The notes below the pieces were generated by a model. It ran no database searches and had not been told where the DNA came from. It saw only the letters and a program-made list of their open reading frames with translations. 64,000 nucleotides of DNA from DTDR01 sp964505415 (GTDB lineage: Bacteria > Hydrothermota > Tepidihabitantia > Tepidihabitantales > DTDR01), in NCBI GenBank assembly GCA_964505415.1, contig CAZDHW010000001.1, positions 57,781-121,780 of the forward strand, written 5' to 3'. The position numbers and the translations under genes were made by a program. Below are positions 24,583 to 32,877 of the stretch, piece by piece (position 1 is the stretch's first letter; each line of letters begins with the position of its first letter).

Positions 24583-26002
24583 ATTAAAGCTAATTTTTAC
24601 CATAAGTTTCTTTTTAATCCTTCTTTTTTTACCAATTCTTTTTGGTCTAAGATATGATTATTTAGGAAAAAGTGTTAATATAACTTATCGTAATATGTTT
24701 TATTATTTTATAAAAGGGGAACCGCCGTCTTATTTTTTAAATGAAACCCCAAAACCCTTGATTGCCCTTCTTTTTTATATTATACCTTCTTTTGCTGGTT
24801 ATTTTTTAATTTCCCTATTGATTTCCTTTGGTTTTTACTATTTTTTAAAAATTAGTGAGATTTTTACTAATTCTTATTTAACCGGAATTTTGGCATTTTT
24901 TTATCCCTTTTTAGTTTTTGAAGATAGTTGGGACAATCTCCTAAAGGTTTATTGGGTCTGGGTGTATATTCCGTTAATGATTATCGCAATATATTATTTT
25001 TTAAAAAAAAATTATTTGAAATACGGAATATTAAATTTTTTAGCCGGTTTAATTAGGCCGGATAGTTGGTTTTTGGCTTTTCTTTTTTTATTATTTTCTT
25101 TAAGAAAAAAAACGAAGAGAAAGCTTTTATTATTGCTTCCTTTTTTAGCTCCTCTCTTATGGTCTTTCTTTGATTGGCGGGCCTTTGGTAACCCTTCTTA
25201 TTCATATGTCGTTACCGCTCGCTATCCTCTTGTTACTGGAATTTTACCAGTTAAACCTGAAAAATATTTCTTGACAGTTTTTAAAGATATAAATAACCAG
25301 ACTGGCTGGCTTTTTCTTTTTTTAAGTTTCCTGAGTCTTTTAATAATCATTTTTAAAAATAAAGAAATTTTTGAAAAACATTTGATTTTATTGATAATTA
25401 TTTTGACCCCCTTTGTTTTTTATTTCCTTTTGTCTTTTCGCGGAGGTGTTTTGCCAATGAGAAGATTTTATCTTTTATCTTTAATTTTTTTAAGCTTTTT
25501 TCTTTTTCAAATTTTTGAACAATTTTTAAAAAGTAAAATTTTTTTGATGAGTATGAAATTCCTTTTATTTTTTTTGCTTTTTTTAAGTAATTTTTCAATT
25601 AATAGACTAAATGAAATTAAGCAAAATTTAAAAGACGAAGAAGACAAAATGGTGGCAATTTTCTCTTCCCTTCCAATATTGAAAAGATATTTAAATGAAA
25701 TCAAACCTCAGTATTTAATTGTTCCTTTTAGAAGAAAAAGCATCTTTGAATATTATTTGCCTGAAATAAAAAAAAATTTAGAAAGTTTTCGAGAAATTAT
25801 TGCTTTAAATAAAGATTTAAAAGAATTTAAAAATTCTCTTTTGTTTTACTTAATTAGCGATTTTGCTGGTATCGAAAATTATTTTGATTTTCTTTCTTAC
25901 TTTCGTCCTCATGTGTTAAAAAAAGAAAACTTAGTTTTTGAACCTTTGTTTTCTTCGCCTTGGATAAGAGTTTATTTACTTAAAGAAGCAGATACCTACT
26001 AA
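24572..26002 (+). CDS. Polytopic membrane protein, possibly GT-C glycosyltransferase-like
   Basis: I cannot name the family with confidence. The 476-residue protein has about ten hydrophobic helices across residues 8-345 and then a soluble C-terminal region. The acidic pair in the first loop (GLRYDYLG) and the organisation resemble GT-C / PMT-type lipid-linked sugar transferases, but no diagnostic motif is certain. It starts at TTG inside the ruvB end (11-bp overlap), which argues for co-transcription rather than shared function. Confidence 0.5.
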   Translation: MDSKLKLIFTISFFLILLFLPILFGLRYDYLGKSVNITYRNMFYYFIKGEPPSYFLNETPKPLIALLFYIIPSFAGYFLISLLISFGFYYFLKISEIFTNSYLTGILAFFYPFLVFEDSWDNLLKVYWVWVYIPLMIIAIYYFLKKNYLKYGILNFLAGLIRPDSWFLAFLFLLFSLRKKTKRKLLLLLPFLAPLLWSFFDWRAFGNPSYSYVVTARYPLVTGILPVKPEKYFLTVFKDINNQTGWLFLFLSFLSLLIIIFKNKEIFEKHLILLIIILTPFVFYFLLSFRGGVLPMRRFYLLSLIFLSFFLFQIFEQFLKSKIFLMSMKFLLFFLLFLSNFSINRLNEIKQNLKDEEDKMVAIFSSLPILKRYLNEIKPQYLIVPFRRKSIFEYYLPEIKKNLESFREIIALNKDLKEFKNSLLFYLISDFAGIENYFDFLSYFRPHVLKKENLVFEPLFSSPWIRVYLLKEADTY

Positions 26003-26397
26003 CTACTTAGAAGATAAATAGCAATTAAAGTTAAAATAAACCCTCCTAAATGTTTTAAAGTTAAAGGTTCTTTTAAAAAAAGATAACCCAAAATAACGGG
26101 AATAGCAATATATAAAGAAGTTATAGGAAATATTATAGAAGCTTCACCTTTATTTAAAGCAAAATAAAACCCCAAAGTACCTACACCGGCAACTATCCCA
26201 TTAAATAGAGCATAAAAAGAAAATTTATTTAAAGGAACAGAAAACTTAGGTAATAATAATAGAAGAAAAATAACGGTACCAATATTGGAAAAAAAAGATA
26301 AAGGGAAAGGTGCTAAGTATTTTCCTAAAATCTTAGTACCAAATCCCCAAAAACCCCATCCTAATAAAGCAATTAGGCAATAAATTTGGTAATCCAT
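25999..26397 (-). CDS. Half-size EamA/DMT family transporter
   Basis: At 132 residues with about five hydrophobic helices it corresponds to a single EamA repeat (ALLGWGFWGFGTKILGKYLAPFPL at the start; LYIAIPVILGYLFLKEPLTLKHLGGFILTLIAIYLL at the end). Full DMT carriers have two such repeats, so this would work as a dimer, like SMR proteins. Substrate unknown. It overlaps guaA by 1 bp and shares a 4-base stop overlap (CTAA) with the convergent membrane protein gene. Confidence 0.8.
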   Translation of the reverse strand: MDYQIYCLIALLGWGFWGFGTKILGKYLAPFPLSFFSNIGTVIFLLLLLPKFSVPLNKFSFYALFNGIVAGVGTLGFYFALNKGEASIIFPITSLYIAIPVILGYLFLKEPLTLKHLGGFILTLIAIYLLSS

Positions 26398-27332
26398 TAA
26401 ATATATTCAATAGTAGATGGAGGTTTATCCGTTATATCGTATAAAACTTTTACGCAACTTGGGATTTCGTTAATTAAGGTGTCGCAGATTTTTTTTAATA
26501 AAAGATAAGATAACTTTTTTGCTTTGGCGGATAAAGCATCTTTAGAATCAACAGAACGAATTACAATTATATCCCCTAAAATTCTTTGAAAATCTTTTAT
26601 TCCGGTTGCCTTATCACTTAATAGCACCGGAAAGGTTTGGAAACTTCTTAGATTTTTTGTTAACTTTTCGACAATTTCAGTTGCTTTTCTAATAATTTCT
26701 ATTCTTTCTTCGGTAACTTCGCCAAGAACCCGGCAGAGCAACCCTGGACCAGGAAAAGGAGCCCGTTGATAAACCTCTTTTGATAATCCTAATCTTTTGG
26801 CTACTTTTCTTACTTCAGGTTTTAACAAATCTTTTAATGGTTCAATGATTTCTAATCCGTACTTTTTAGGATTTATTCCAATTTGAGAGAGAACATTGTG
26901 TTGAGTTTTGATTTTAGCTTCAGTCTCAATAATATCCGCTTTAATAGTTCCTTGGGCTAAGAACTGGGCATTTTCTTCCTTAATAATTTCTTGAAAAACT
27001 TTGTAGAAAGTTTCTCTAAAAGCTAACCGTTTTTCTTCTGGGTCAGTCAACCCTCGCAGAGCGTTAAAAAAAAGATTTTTCTTTTCATAAACTTTTACCA
27101 AGATGCCGAATTTTTTTAATTCTTCTTTTACAAATTGGTCTTCGTCTTTTCTCATTAAACCATCATCAATAAAAATCGCCGTTAAATTCTCGCCCACTGC
27201 TTTATAACATAAAACCGCAGTTGTCATTGAATCAACACCACCGGATACAGCACAAATAACTTTTTTATCACCCACAATATTTCTTATTTCCTTTACTTTT
27301 TGATAAATAAAATTAGTAACATTCTTTAACAT
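26397..27332 (-). CDS. guaA: GMP synthase, ATP-pyrophosphatase subunit (GuaA-B type)
   Basis: This enzyme adenylates XMP and aminates it to GMP. PP-loop SGGVDS (30-35), FIDDGLMRKDE, QGTIKADIIETEAKIKTQHN, APFPGPGLLCRV and the C-terminal YDITDKPPSTIEYI are all present. The 311-residue protein lacks the N-terminal glutamine amidotransferase domain of bacterial GuaA, matching the archaeal two-subunit arrangement. A separate glutaminase gene is not in the window. It is preceded by a near-consensus leaderless promoter. Confidence 0.93.
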   Translation of the reverse strand: MLKNVTNFIYQKVKEIRNIVGDKKVICAVSGGVDSMTTAVLCYKAVGENLTAIFIDDGLMRKDEDQFVKEELKKFGILVKVYEKKNLFFNALRGLTDPEEKRLAFRETFYKVFQEIIKEENAQFLAQGTIKADIIETEAKIKTQHNVLSQIGINPKKYGLEIIEPLKDLLKPEVRKVAKRLGLSKEVYQRAPFPGPGLLCRVLGEVTEERIEIIRKATEIVEKLTKNLRSFQTFPVLLSDKATGIKDFQRILGDIIVIRSVDSKDALSAKAKKLSYLLLKKICDTLINEIPSCVKVLYDITDKPPSTIEYI

Positions 27333-27338
27333 GCTATT

Positions 27339-27367
27339 ATTATAAGAAAATTAATAAGAAATGTCAA
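27339..27367 (-). promoter_or_regulatory. Promoter of guaA
   Basis: On the minus strand TTGACA (27367-27362), 17 bp, TATAAT (27344-27339), consensus in both boxes. ATG at 27332 is 6 nt downstream, so a leaderless transcript is predicted. Confidence 0.85.
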
Positions 27368-27753
27368 ATTTTTGGAAACCGACCAGCAATGGAAAATTTC
27401 CGATTTTTATTATCTATAAGCGTTAAAATAAATTTCCCCTTTTGTTTGGTTAAAAATAAAGGTGCCGGAAAAATCCATAAAAATTGTTTATATTCATCTG
27501 GTTTTATTTCCAAGATTTGATGATTGACACAAGGCAAAGTAAAGTTTTCTATATTTAAAATAACGTCTTTCAGAATAAACTTTTTCTTTCCGCTGTTATA
27601 AACACCTACCAAAGCTTGATAACAATGAGGATGAGAAGGTAAGTCAATAACAATTGAATGTTTAGCATTAATTCTTGGTGAGAAATAATAAATTTTATCA
27701 ACAGTGATTTTTATTTCGGGACGAGCAAAAAAAGAAAAAAAGATTAAAGGCAT
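27364..27753 (-). CDS. Hypothetical secreted protein
   Basis: I do not recognise this 129-residue protein. Residues 1-10 (MPLIFFSFFA) form a short hydrophobic signal-like start. The rest is beta-rich with alternating hydrophobic residues (KKKFILKDVILNIENFTL, KGKFILTLIDNKNRKF) and resembles a DUF-type immunoglobulin-like domain. Cys44 and Cys75 could form a disulfide. A TTGACT box is upstream but no convincing -10 box, so expression is uncertain. Confidence 0.5.
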   Translation of the reverse strand: MPLIFFSFFARPEIKITVDKIYYFSPRINAKHSIVIDLPSHPHCYQALVGVYNSGKKKFILKDVILNIENFTLPCVNHQILEIKPDEYKQFLWIFPAPLFLTKQKGKFILTLIDNKNRKFSIAGRFPKI

Positions 27754-27930
27754 CTTTTACAAAAATTAAACAAAAATTTTAAAAAGTCAATATTTAGAAT
27801 ATTTTATAGAAAGCTAACTAATCTTAGCTAAAAGTTTTATGATAAGAAAATATTTAAAAAAGCCATATAAAGTAGCCGTAACGGATCAAGGCTAAATTTT
27901 ATTAGATAGAAAAATTGTGTGAGTTATATT

Positions 27931-27958
27931 TTGACTTTTGATATCAATGAATTATAAT
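27931..27958 (+). promoter_or_regulatory. Promoter of lipA
   Basis: TTGACT (27931-27936), 16 bp, TATAAT (27953-27958). The ATG at 27965 follows after 6 nt. Upstream in-frame TTG (27938) and ATG (27947) codons lie inside the promoter and would not be transcribed, which fixes the lipA start. Confidence 0.78.
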
Positions 27959-27964
27959 ATTTTA

Positions 27965-28810
27965 ATGAATTCTTATCTAGCAAAACTTTCTTCTTTACCA
28001 GGGGGAAAAGAATATGTATTTTTGAAAGAAATTTTAAAAAAGTATAATTTGCATACTGTCTGCGAGAGTGCTAAATGTCCTAATTTAGGCGAATGTTTTC
28101 AAAGAAAGTCTTTGACTTTTATGATTTTGGGAGAAATTTGTACGCGTAATTGTCTTTTTTGCGGAGTTAAAAAAGGGTTTCCCCAAAAAGTTTCGGCCGA
28201 TGAGCCGGAAAGGGTTGCTAAAGCAGTTAAAGAACTTTCTTTATCTTATTGTGTCATTACTTCGGTTACCCGTGACGATTTGAAAGATTATGGAGCTAGT
28301 ATTTTTGCCAAAACCATAGAAAAAATAAGAGAAATTTCGATGCCAACTGTGATCGAAGTTTTAATACCTGATTTTATGGGTGATATTGAAGCTTTAAAAT
28401 TAGTAGTTTCTAAAAAGCCAGATGTCTTAACTCATAACATTGAAACCACAAAACGTTTAACAAAAATTGTTCGTGATAAAAAAGCCGATTATTTTCGTTC
28501 ATTATGGATTTTAAAAAAAACAAAAGAATTAAATAAAGAAATTATCGTTAAAAGTGGTTTTATGGTAGGTTTAGGAGAGGAAGAACAAGAAATTTACGAG
28601 ACTTTGAAAGATTTAAAAGAACACAAAGTAGATATTGTCACTATTGGTCAATATTTGATGCCAACAAAAAATAGTTATCCGGTGAAAAAATATTATCAAA
28701 AAGAAGCCTTTGAAAAATTTGTCGATTTTGGAAGAAATATCGGAATAAAGAAAGTTATTGCTGGGATTAAAGTAAGAAGTTCTTATTTAGCTCAAGTAAA
28801 TTTCTCTTGA
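27965..28810 (+). CDS. lipA: Lipoyl synthase
   Basis: This radical SAM enzyme inserts two sulfurs into octanoyl-protein. The auxiliary cluster cysteines are Cys33, 38 and 44 (CESAKCPNLGEC), and the radical SAM CxxxCxxC is Cys59, 63 and 66 (CTRNCLFC). The C-terminal RSSYLA serine motif that contacts the auxiliary cluster is present. About 281 residues. It is isolated from other lipoate genes (no lipB seen). Start chosen from promoter position. Confidence 0.95.
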   Translation: MNSYLAKLSSLPGGKEYVFLKEILKKYNLHTVCESAKCPNLGECFQRKSLTFMILGEICTRNCLFCGVKKGFPQKVSADEPERVAKAVKELSLSYCVITSVTRDDLKDYGASIFAKTIEKIREISMPTVIEVLIPDFMGDIEALKLVVSKKPDVLTHNIETTKRLTKIVRDKKADYFRSLWILKKTKELNKEIIVKSGFMVGLGEEEQEIYETLKDLKEHKVDIVTIGQYLMPTKNSYPVKKYYQKEAFEKFVDFGRNIGIKKVIAGIKVRSSYLAQVNFS

Positions 28811-28835
28811 AAAAATTTGTTTTTAATGTTATAAT
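28807..28835 (+). promoter_or_regulatory. Promoter of fumarase beta / fumarate reductase operon
   Basis: TTGAAA (28807-28812) overlaps the lipA stop; 17 bp; TATAAT (28830-28835). The leader of about 17 nt contains AGGAG (28849-28853), placing this among the leadered genes. Confidence 0.72.
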
Positions 28836-28858
28836 TAATCCTTTAAAAAGGAGTAACA

Positions 28859-29410
28859 ATGATAAAAAAAATCACTCCTCCCTTAACTGAAGAAGTTGTG
28901 GCGGATTTAAAAGTTGGCGAGCAAGTTTTTATTAACGGTGTTATTTATTCTGCTCGAGATTTAGCTCATAAAAGATTAGTAGAAGCGATTGAAAAAAACG
29001 AAAAACTTCCCTTTGAATTGAAAGGAGCAGTAATTTATTATGTTGGTCCGGCACCAGCAAAACCAGGTTATCCTATTGGCCCGGCGGGCCCAACAACTTC
29101 AGGAAGAATGGACCCTTACACACCGATTTTATTAGCCCATGGTTTGAAAGGGATGATTGGTAAAGGTAATCGGAAAAGAGAGGTTGTTGAAGCAATGAAA
29201 AAATATCGGGCTGTTTATTTTGGTGCGATTGGAGGGATAGCAGCTTTAACAATGAAAAAAATAAAAAGCGCCAAAGTAATTGCTTATGAAGAATTAGGTC
29301 CGGAAGCTATTCAAGAATTGATAGTGGAAGATTTCCCAGTAATTGTGATTAATGATATTTTAGGAAATGATTTGTACGAATTAGGTGTTAAACAGTATTC
29401 CCAAATATAA
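28859..29410 (+). CDS. Class I fumarate hydratase beta (C-terminal) subunit
   Basis: The 183-residue protein matches the C-terminal half of iron-sulfur fumarase / tartrate dehydratase: PLTEEVVADLKVGEQVFINGVIYSARDLAHKR, IYYVGPAPAKPGYPIGPAGPTTSGRMDPYTP and KYRAVYFGAIGGIAA. It normally works with an alpha subunit holding the 4Fe-4S cluster, encoded directly upstream in most genomes. Here lipA is upstream, so the partner must lie elsewhere. Downstream genes form a fumarate reductase, consistent with malate-fumarate-succinate flux. Confidence 0.9.
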   Translation: MIKKITPPLTEEVVADLKVGEQVFINGVIYSARDLAHKRLVEAIEKNEKLPFELKGAVIYYVGPAPAKPGYPIGPAGPTTSGRMDPYTPILLAHGLKGMIGKGNRKREVVEAMKKYRAVYFGAIGGIAALTMKKIKSAKVIAYEELGPEAIQELIVEDFPVIVINDILGNDLYELGVKQYSQI

Positions 29411-29416
29411 AAACTT

Positions 29417-30082
29417 ATGGTGAGAATTTATATAATGGGTAAAGAATATTTAGTACCTGAGGGATTTACTATTATGCGTGCTTTAGAATACTGCGGTTTT
29501 CTTTACGTTCGTGGTGCTGGCTGTCGCGGTGGTTTTTGTGGCGCCTGTGCTACTGTTTACCGTAAAAAAGATTCTTTTCGTTTAAAAGTTGGCTTGGCAT
29601 GCCAAACGAAAGTAGAAGAGGGAATGTATTTAACTCAGATTCCTTTTTATCCTGCTAATAAGGCGATATATGAAATCAACGAGTTAAAATTAGATACTCA
29701 AATTTTTATTAGCTACTATCCAGAAATTTTACGATGTATTTCTTGTGGAAGTTGTAATCGCGTTTGCCCGCAGGATTTAAAAGTTATGGAATATATTAAT
29801 GCTGCTATTCGGGGAGATATAAAAAAAGTTGCCGAACTTTCTTTTGATTGTATCATGTGCGGACTTTGCGCTTCCCGTTGTCCAGCGGAAATTGTTCAAT
29901 ATTATGTTGGCCTTTTAGGAAGAAGACTTTATGCCCGTTTCCTTTTAAAAAGGGCAAAAGACTTAGAAAAAAGAGTAAAAGAAATTGAGGAAGGAAAATT
30001 TGAAAGAGAATTCGAGAAATTGGTAAGTTTACCTTTGGAAAAATTAAAGGAACTTTACGAAAAAAGAGAAATTGAACCTTAA
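29417..30082 (+). CDS. Fumarate reductase/succinate dehydrogenase-like iron-sulfur subunit
   Basis: A plant-type 2Fe-2S domain (GCRGGFCGAC with a later Cys in GLACQTKVEEG) is followed by two full CxxCxxCxxxCP motifs (CISCGSCNRVCP and CIMCGLCASRCP). Classical SdhB/FrdB has one 4Fe-4S and one 3Fe-4S site; here both look like 4Fe-4S. There is no CCG domain of the TfrB type and no membrane anchor gene nearby. At 221 residues, 6 nt after fumarase beta, it is probably the electron-feeding partner of the next gene. Confidence 0.82.
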   Translation: MVRIYIMGKEYLVPEGFTIMRALEYCGFLYVRGAGCRGGFCGACATVYRKKDSFRLKVGLACQTKVEEGMYLTQIPFYPANKAIYEINELKLDTQIFISYYPEILRCISCGSCNRVCPQDLKVMEYINAAIRGDIKKVAELSFDCIMCGLCASRCPAEIVQYYVGLLGRRLYARFLLKRAKDLEKRVKEIEEGKFEREFEKLVSLPLEKLKELYEKREIEP

Positions 30083-30100
30083 TTTTTAAAGGAGAGCAAA

Positions 30101-31732
30101 ATGTATCCTGATTATATGAAAGAATCAATAAAGAAGGTAGAAGAAACTCGTGAAAAGAGAATAAAAGAAATTTTCCCAAAGTTAACAGCTGCTGCCAAAG
30201 AAGAACTTTTGAAAAATTATCATCCAGATTATAAAACTGGTACAGTAAGAAAAATAAGAGTCGGTGTAAACAAAGGTGATTTAGTAGTTAATGAAATCGG
30301 TGATATTTTAGAAAGTTATTCTTATCTTAATCCCGAAAAATTTAAAATTGAAAATCCTACTTATGATGTTGATGTTTTAATTATTGGGGGTGGTGGTGCC
30401 GGTGTGGCGGCGTCCTTGACAGCTTTTGAATATACTCAAAATATTCTTTTAGTAACTAAATTAAGAATCGGCGACGCTAATACTATAATGGCTCAAGGAG
30501 GTATTCAAGCAGCTGTAAAGGAACAAGATTCCCCGGTAATCCATTTCTTAGATGTGATAGGAGGAGGTGGTTATAAAAATATTCCTAAATTAGTTTATAC
30601 TTTGGTTAATGATGGCCCCAAAATTATTAAATGGTTAGAAGATTTAGGGGTAATGTTTGACAAGAATGAAGAAGGAGAAATGATTACTATTCATGGTGGC
30701 GGCACTTCTCGAAAAAGAATGCATACCTGTAAGGATTATACGGGTATGGAGATAATGCGAGTTCTTCGTGATGAATTTTTCAATAAAGGTATTAATTATT
30801 TGGAATTTTCTTCTGCTATTGAACTTTTGAGCGATGAAGACGGTCGGTGTTGTGGGGCGGTAGTATTAAATTTAGAAAATGGAGAAATAATTATTGTCAA
30901 AAGTAAGGTTACTATTTTAGCAACTGGAGGTGCTGGCCGGCTACACGTACAAGGTTTCCCAACATCTAATCATTATGGTGCCACTGCTGACGGGTTAGTA
31001 TTAGGTTACCGAATAGGAGCAAGATTTATCTATTTAGATACTATCCAATACCATCCAACGGGAGTAGCTTTTCCTGAACAGTTGTTAGGACAGTTGATTA
31101 CCGAAAAAGTGAGAAGTTTAGGAGCTCAATTAGTAAATGCTAATGGGGAGCAGTTTATTCATCCTTTGGAGACTAGGGATGTAGTGGCTTCAGCAATAAT
31201 AAAAGAATGTTTAGAAGGAAGGGGAATTAAAACTCCGAGTGGTTATTTTGGCGTATGGTTAGATACTCCTTTAATCGAAATTTTAAAAGGAGAGGGTACT
31301 ATTGAAAAAGAACTACCGGCAATGCACCGTCAGTTTTTACGCTTTGGAATTGATATGCGCAAGGAGCCAGTGTTGACTTATCCCACACAACATTATCAAA
31401 ATGGAGGTATTTTGATTAATGAAAATTGTGAAACTAATGTTTTAGGATTATTAGCCTGTGGGGAAGTTACCGGTGGTGTTCATGGCCGTAATCGCTTAAT
31501 GGGCAATTCTCTTTTAGATATTTTGGTTTTTGGAAAAAGAGCCGGAAAAAGAGCCGGAGAACTTATAAAAGAATTACCACCGATAAAAAAGTTAACGTTA
31601 AATCATTTAATTACTTATCATGAAGAATTAAAAAAACTCGGCATCGAAGAAAGTAAAAAATCCCCTAAGATCTTACCCGATTATCGAAAAGAAGAATTTC
31701 AAAAAAAATTTCCTTTTTTAGCAAACCTATAA
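30101..31732 (+). CDS. Fumarate reductase/succinate dehydrogenase flavoprotein-like subunit
   Basis: The FAD-binding Rossmann motif DVLIIGGGGAGVAASLTA begins near residue 91, after an unusual ~85-residue N-terminal extension. Substrate and FAD motifs include AQGGIQAA, HGGGTSRKRMHTCKDYTG, DTIQYHPTGVAFPEQ, and HGRNRLMGNSLLDILVFGKRAG. At 543 residues it lies between SdhA/FrdA and L-aspartate oxidase; the adjacent iron-sulfur gene favours fumarate reductase. No cytochrome b anchor is present, suggesting a soluble enzyme. Confidence 0.85.
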   Translation: MYPDYMKESIKKVEETREKRIKEIFPKLTAAAKEELLKNYHPDYKTGTVRKIRVGVNKGDLVVNEIGDILESYSYLNPEKFKIENPTYDVDVLIIGGGGAGVAASLTAFEYTQNILLVTKLRIGDANTIMAQGGIQAAVKEQDSPVIHFLDVIGGGGYKNIPKLVYTLVNDGPKIIKWLEDLGVMFDKNEEGEMITIHGGGTSRKRMHTCKDYTGMEIMRVLRDEFFNKGINYLEFSSAIELLSDEDGRCCGAVVLNLENGEIIIVKSKVTILATGGAGRLHVQGFPTSNHYGATADGLVLGYRIGARFIYLDTIQYHPTGVAFPEQLLGQLITEKVRSLGAQLVNANGEQFIHPLETRDVVASAIIKECLEGRGIKTPSGYFGVWLDTPLIEILKGEGTIEKELPAMHRQFLRFGIDMRKEPVLTYPTQHYQNGGILINENCETNVLGLLACGEVTGGVHGRNRLMGNSLLDILVFGKRAGKRAGELIKELPPIKKLTLNHLITYHEELKKLGIEESKKSPKILPDYRKEEFQKKFPFLANL

Positions 31733-32877
31733 AATTAAAGGTAAAACCAGAAGATTTTTTAGTTAAAGAAATTGTTTTCTTGCCATTAAAAGAAAAGGGA
31801 AGATATGCTGTTTATTTATTAGAAAAAAAGGGCTTTAATACTTTAGACGTCATTCATCTTTTACAAAAAAAATATGGATTTGGTAAGGTTTACCGTTTGG
31901 GATTAAAAGACCGTTATTCTTATGCTTTTCAATATTTTGCTTCTCCAACCATAAGAAAAGAAATGATTAAAGAAAAAAATTTTTCTTTGAGATTTCTTGG
32001 TTTTTTAGAAAGACCATTAAAAAATAAAGATTTATTAGGAAATTATTTTAAAATTACTATTAGAGATTTAACCGAAGAGGAAGGAGAAAAGATAAAAAAT
32101 AATCTTTGGGAAGTGAGTTTTTACGGATTTCCTAATTTTTATGATGAACAACGAATGGGAAGTGCGCGGCATAAAGAAGGTTTTATTGCTTATTATTTGA
32201 TTAAAAAAGATTACGAAAAGGCTTTAAAGTTATTTTTAGCTGCTCCTTCTTCTTTTGATGAAAGTAAAATTAAACAGTTTAAGAAATTCTTAAAAGAAAA
32301 TTGGGGAAAGTGGGAAGAAGCTAAAAAATTAGCAGTTAGAGAGTACTTATCGGTAATAAAATACTTAATAAAAAATCCTAATGATTATAAAGGAGCAATA
32401 AGAAAAATTCCTTATGAACTTTTGAGTCTTTTTATCAATGCTTATCAAGCTTATATTTGGAATAAAACTTTAAATTTATATTTAAAAAATTTATCTGTCC
32501 CTCTTTGGGAGGTAAGTTATCGATTCGGAAAATTATATTTTTATAAAAATTTACCTTTTACAATTGAAGAAAAATTATTAACTCTTTCTCTGCCAGCGCC
32601 GTCACCAAAAATAAAAGAAAAAAATGAATGGATAGAAATTATGGAAGAGGTTTTAAAAAATGAAGGGCTCGGTTTAAAAAAATTAAAATTAAATTTAAAG
32701 ATCCGCGGCCTTTATTTTAAGCCTTATTTAAGAAAAGTTATTGTTTTACCTTCTCAAATTGCCATTGGTAAATTTTTAGCCGATGAATTATATAAAGGAA
32801 AATACAAACTAACTTTAAATTTCCTTCTTCCTCCGGGTGCTTATGCAACTATTTTGATAAAGCGGTTAATGATTTAA
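31729..32877 (+). CDS. truD: tRNA pseudouridine(13) synthase TruD, apparent AUA start
   Basis: TruD makes pseudouridine at tRNA position 13. Starting at ATA 31729 the protein begins KLKVKPEDFLVKEI, the conserved family N-terminus (compare KANPEDFVVVE in E. coli), and Asp61 in GLKDRYSYAFQ is the catalytic Asp. A TTG start at 31780 would delete PEDF. No ATG, GTG or TTG occurs in frame between the stop at 31666 and 31780. The ATA overlaps the previous stop (ATAA), like an ATGA coupling with A for G. ATT at 31708 is another possibility. About 382 residues. Confidence 0.85.
   Translation: MKLKVKPEDFLVKEIVFLPLKEKGRYAVYLLEKKGFNTLDVIHLLQKKYGFGKVYRLGLKDRYSYAFQYFASPTIRKEMIKEKNFSLRFLGFLERPLKNKDLLGNYFKITIRDLTEEEGEKIKNNLWEVSFYGFPNFYDEQRMGSARHKEGFIAYYLIKKDYEKALKLFLAAPSSFDESKIKQFKKFLKENWGKWEEAKKLAVREYLSVIKYLIKNPNDYKGAIRKIPYELLSLFINAYQAYIWNKTLNLYLKNLSVPLWEVSYRFGKLYFYKNLPFTIEEKLLTLSLPAPSPKIKEKNEWIEIMEEVLKNEGLGLKKLKLNLKIRGLYFKPYLRKVIVLPSQIAIGKFLADELYKGKYKLTLNFLLPPGAYATILIKRLMI

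Noticed and set aside
27812..27829. AGCTAA...TTAGCT inverted repeat between the hypothetical gene and lipA
   Set aside because: Only 6 bp with no T-tract, in very AT-rich DNA where such pairs are expected by chance.
31780..32877. TruD starting at TTG 31780
   Set aside because: This removes the conserved PEDF N-terminal motif that is encoded in frame just upstream.
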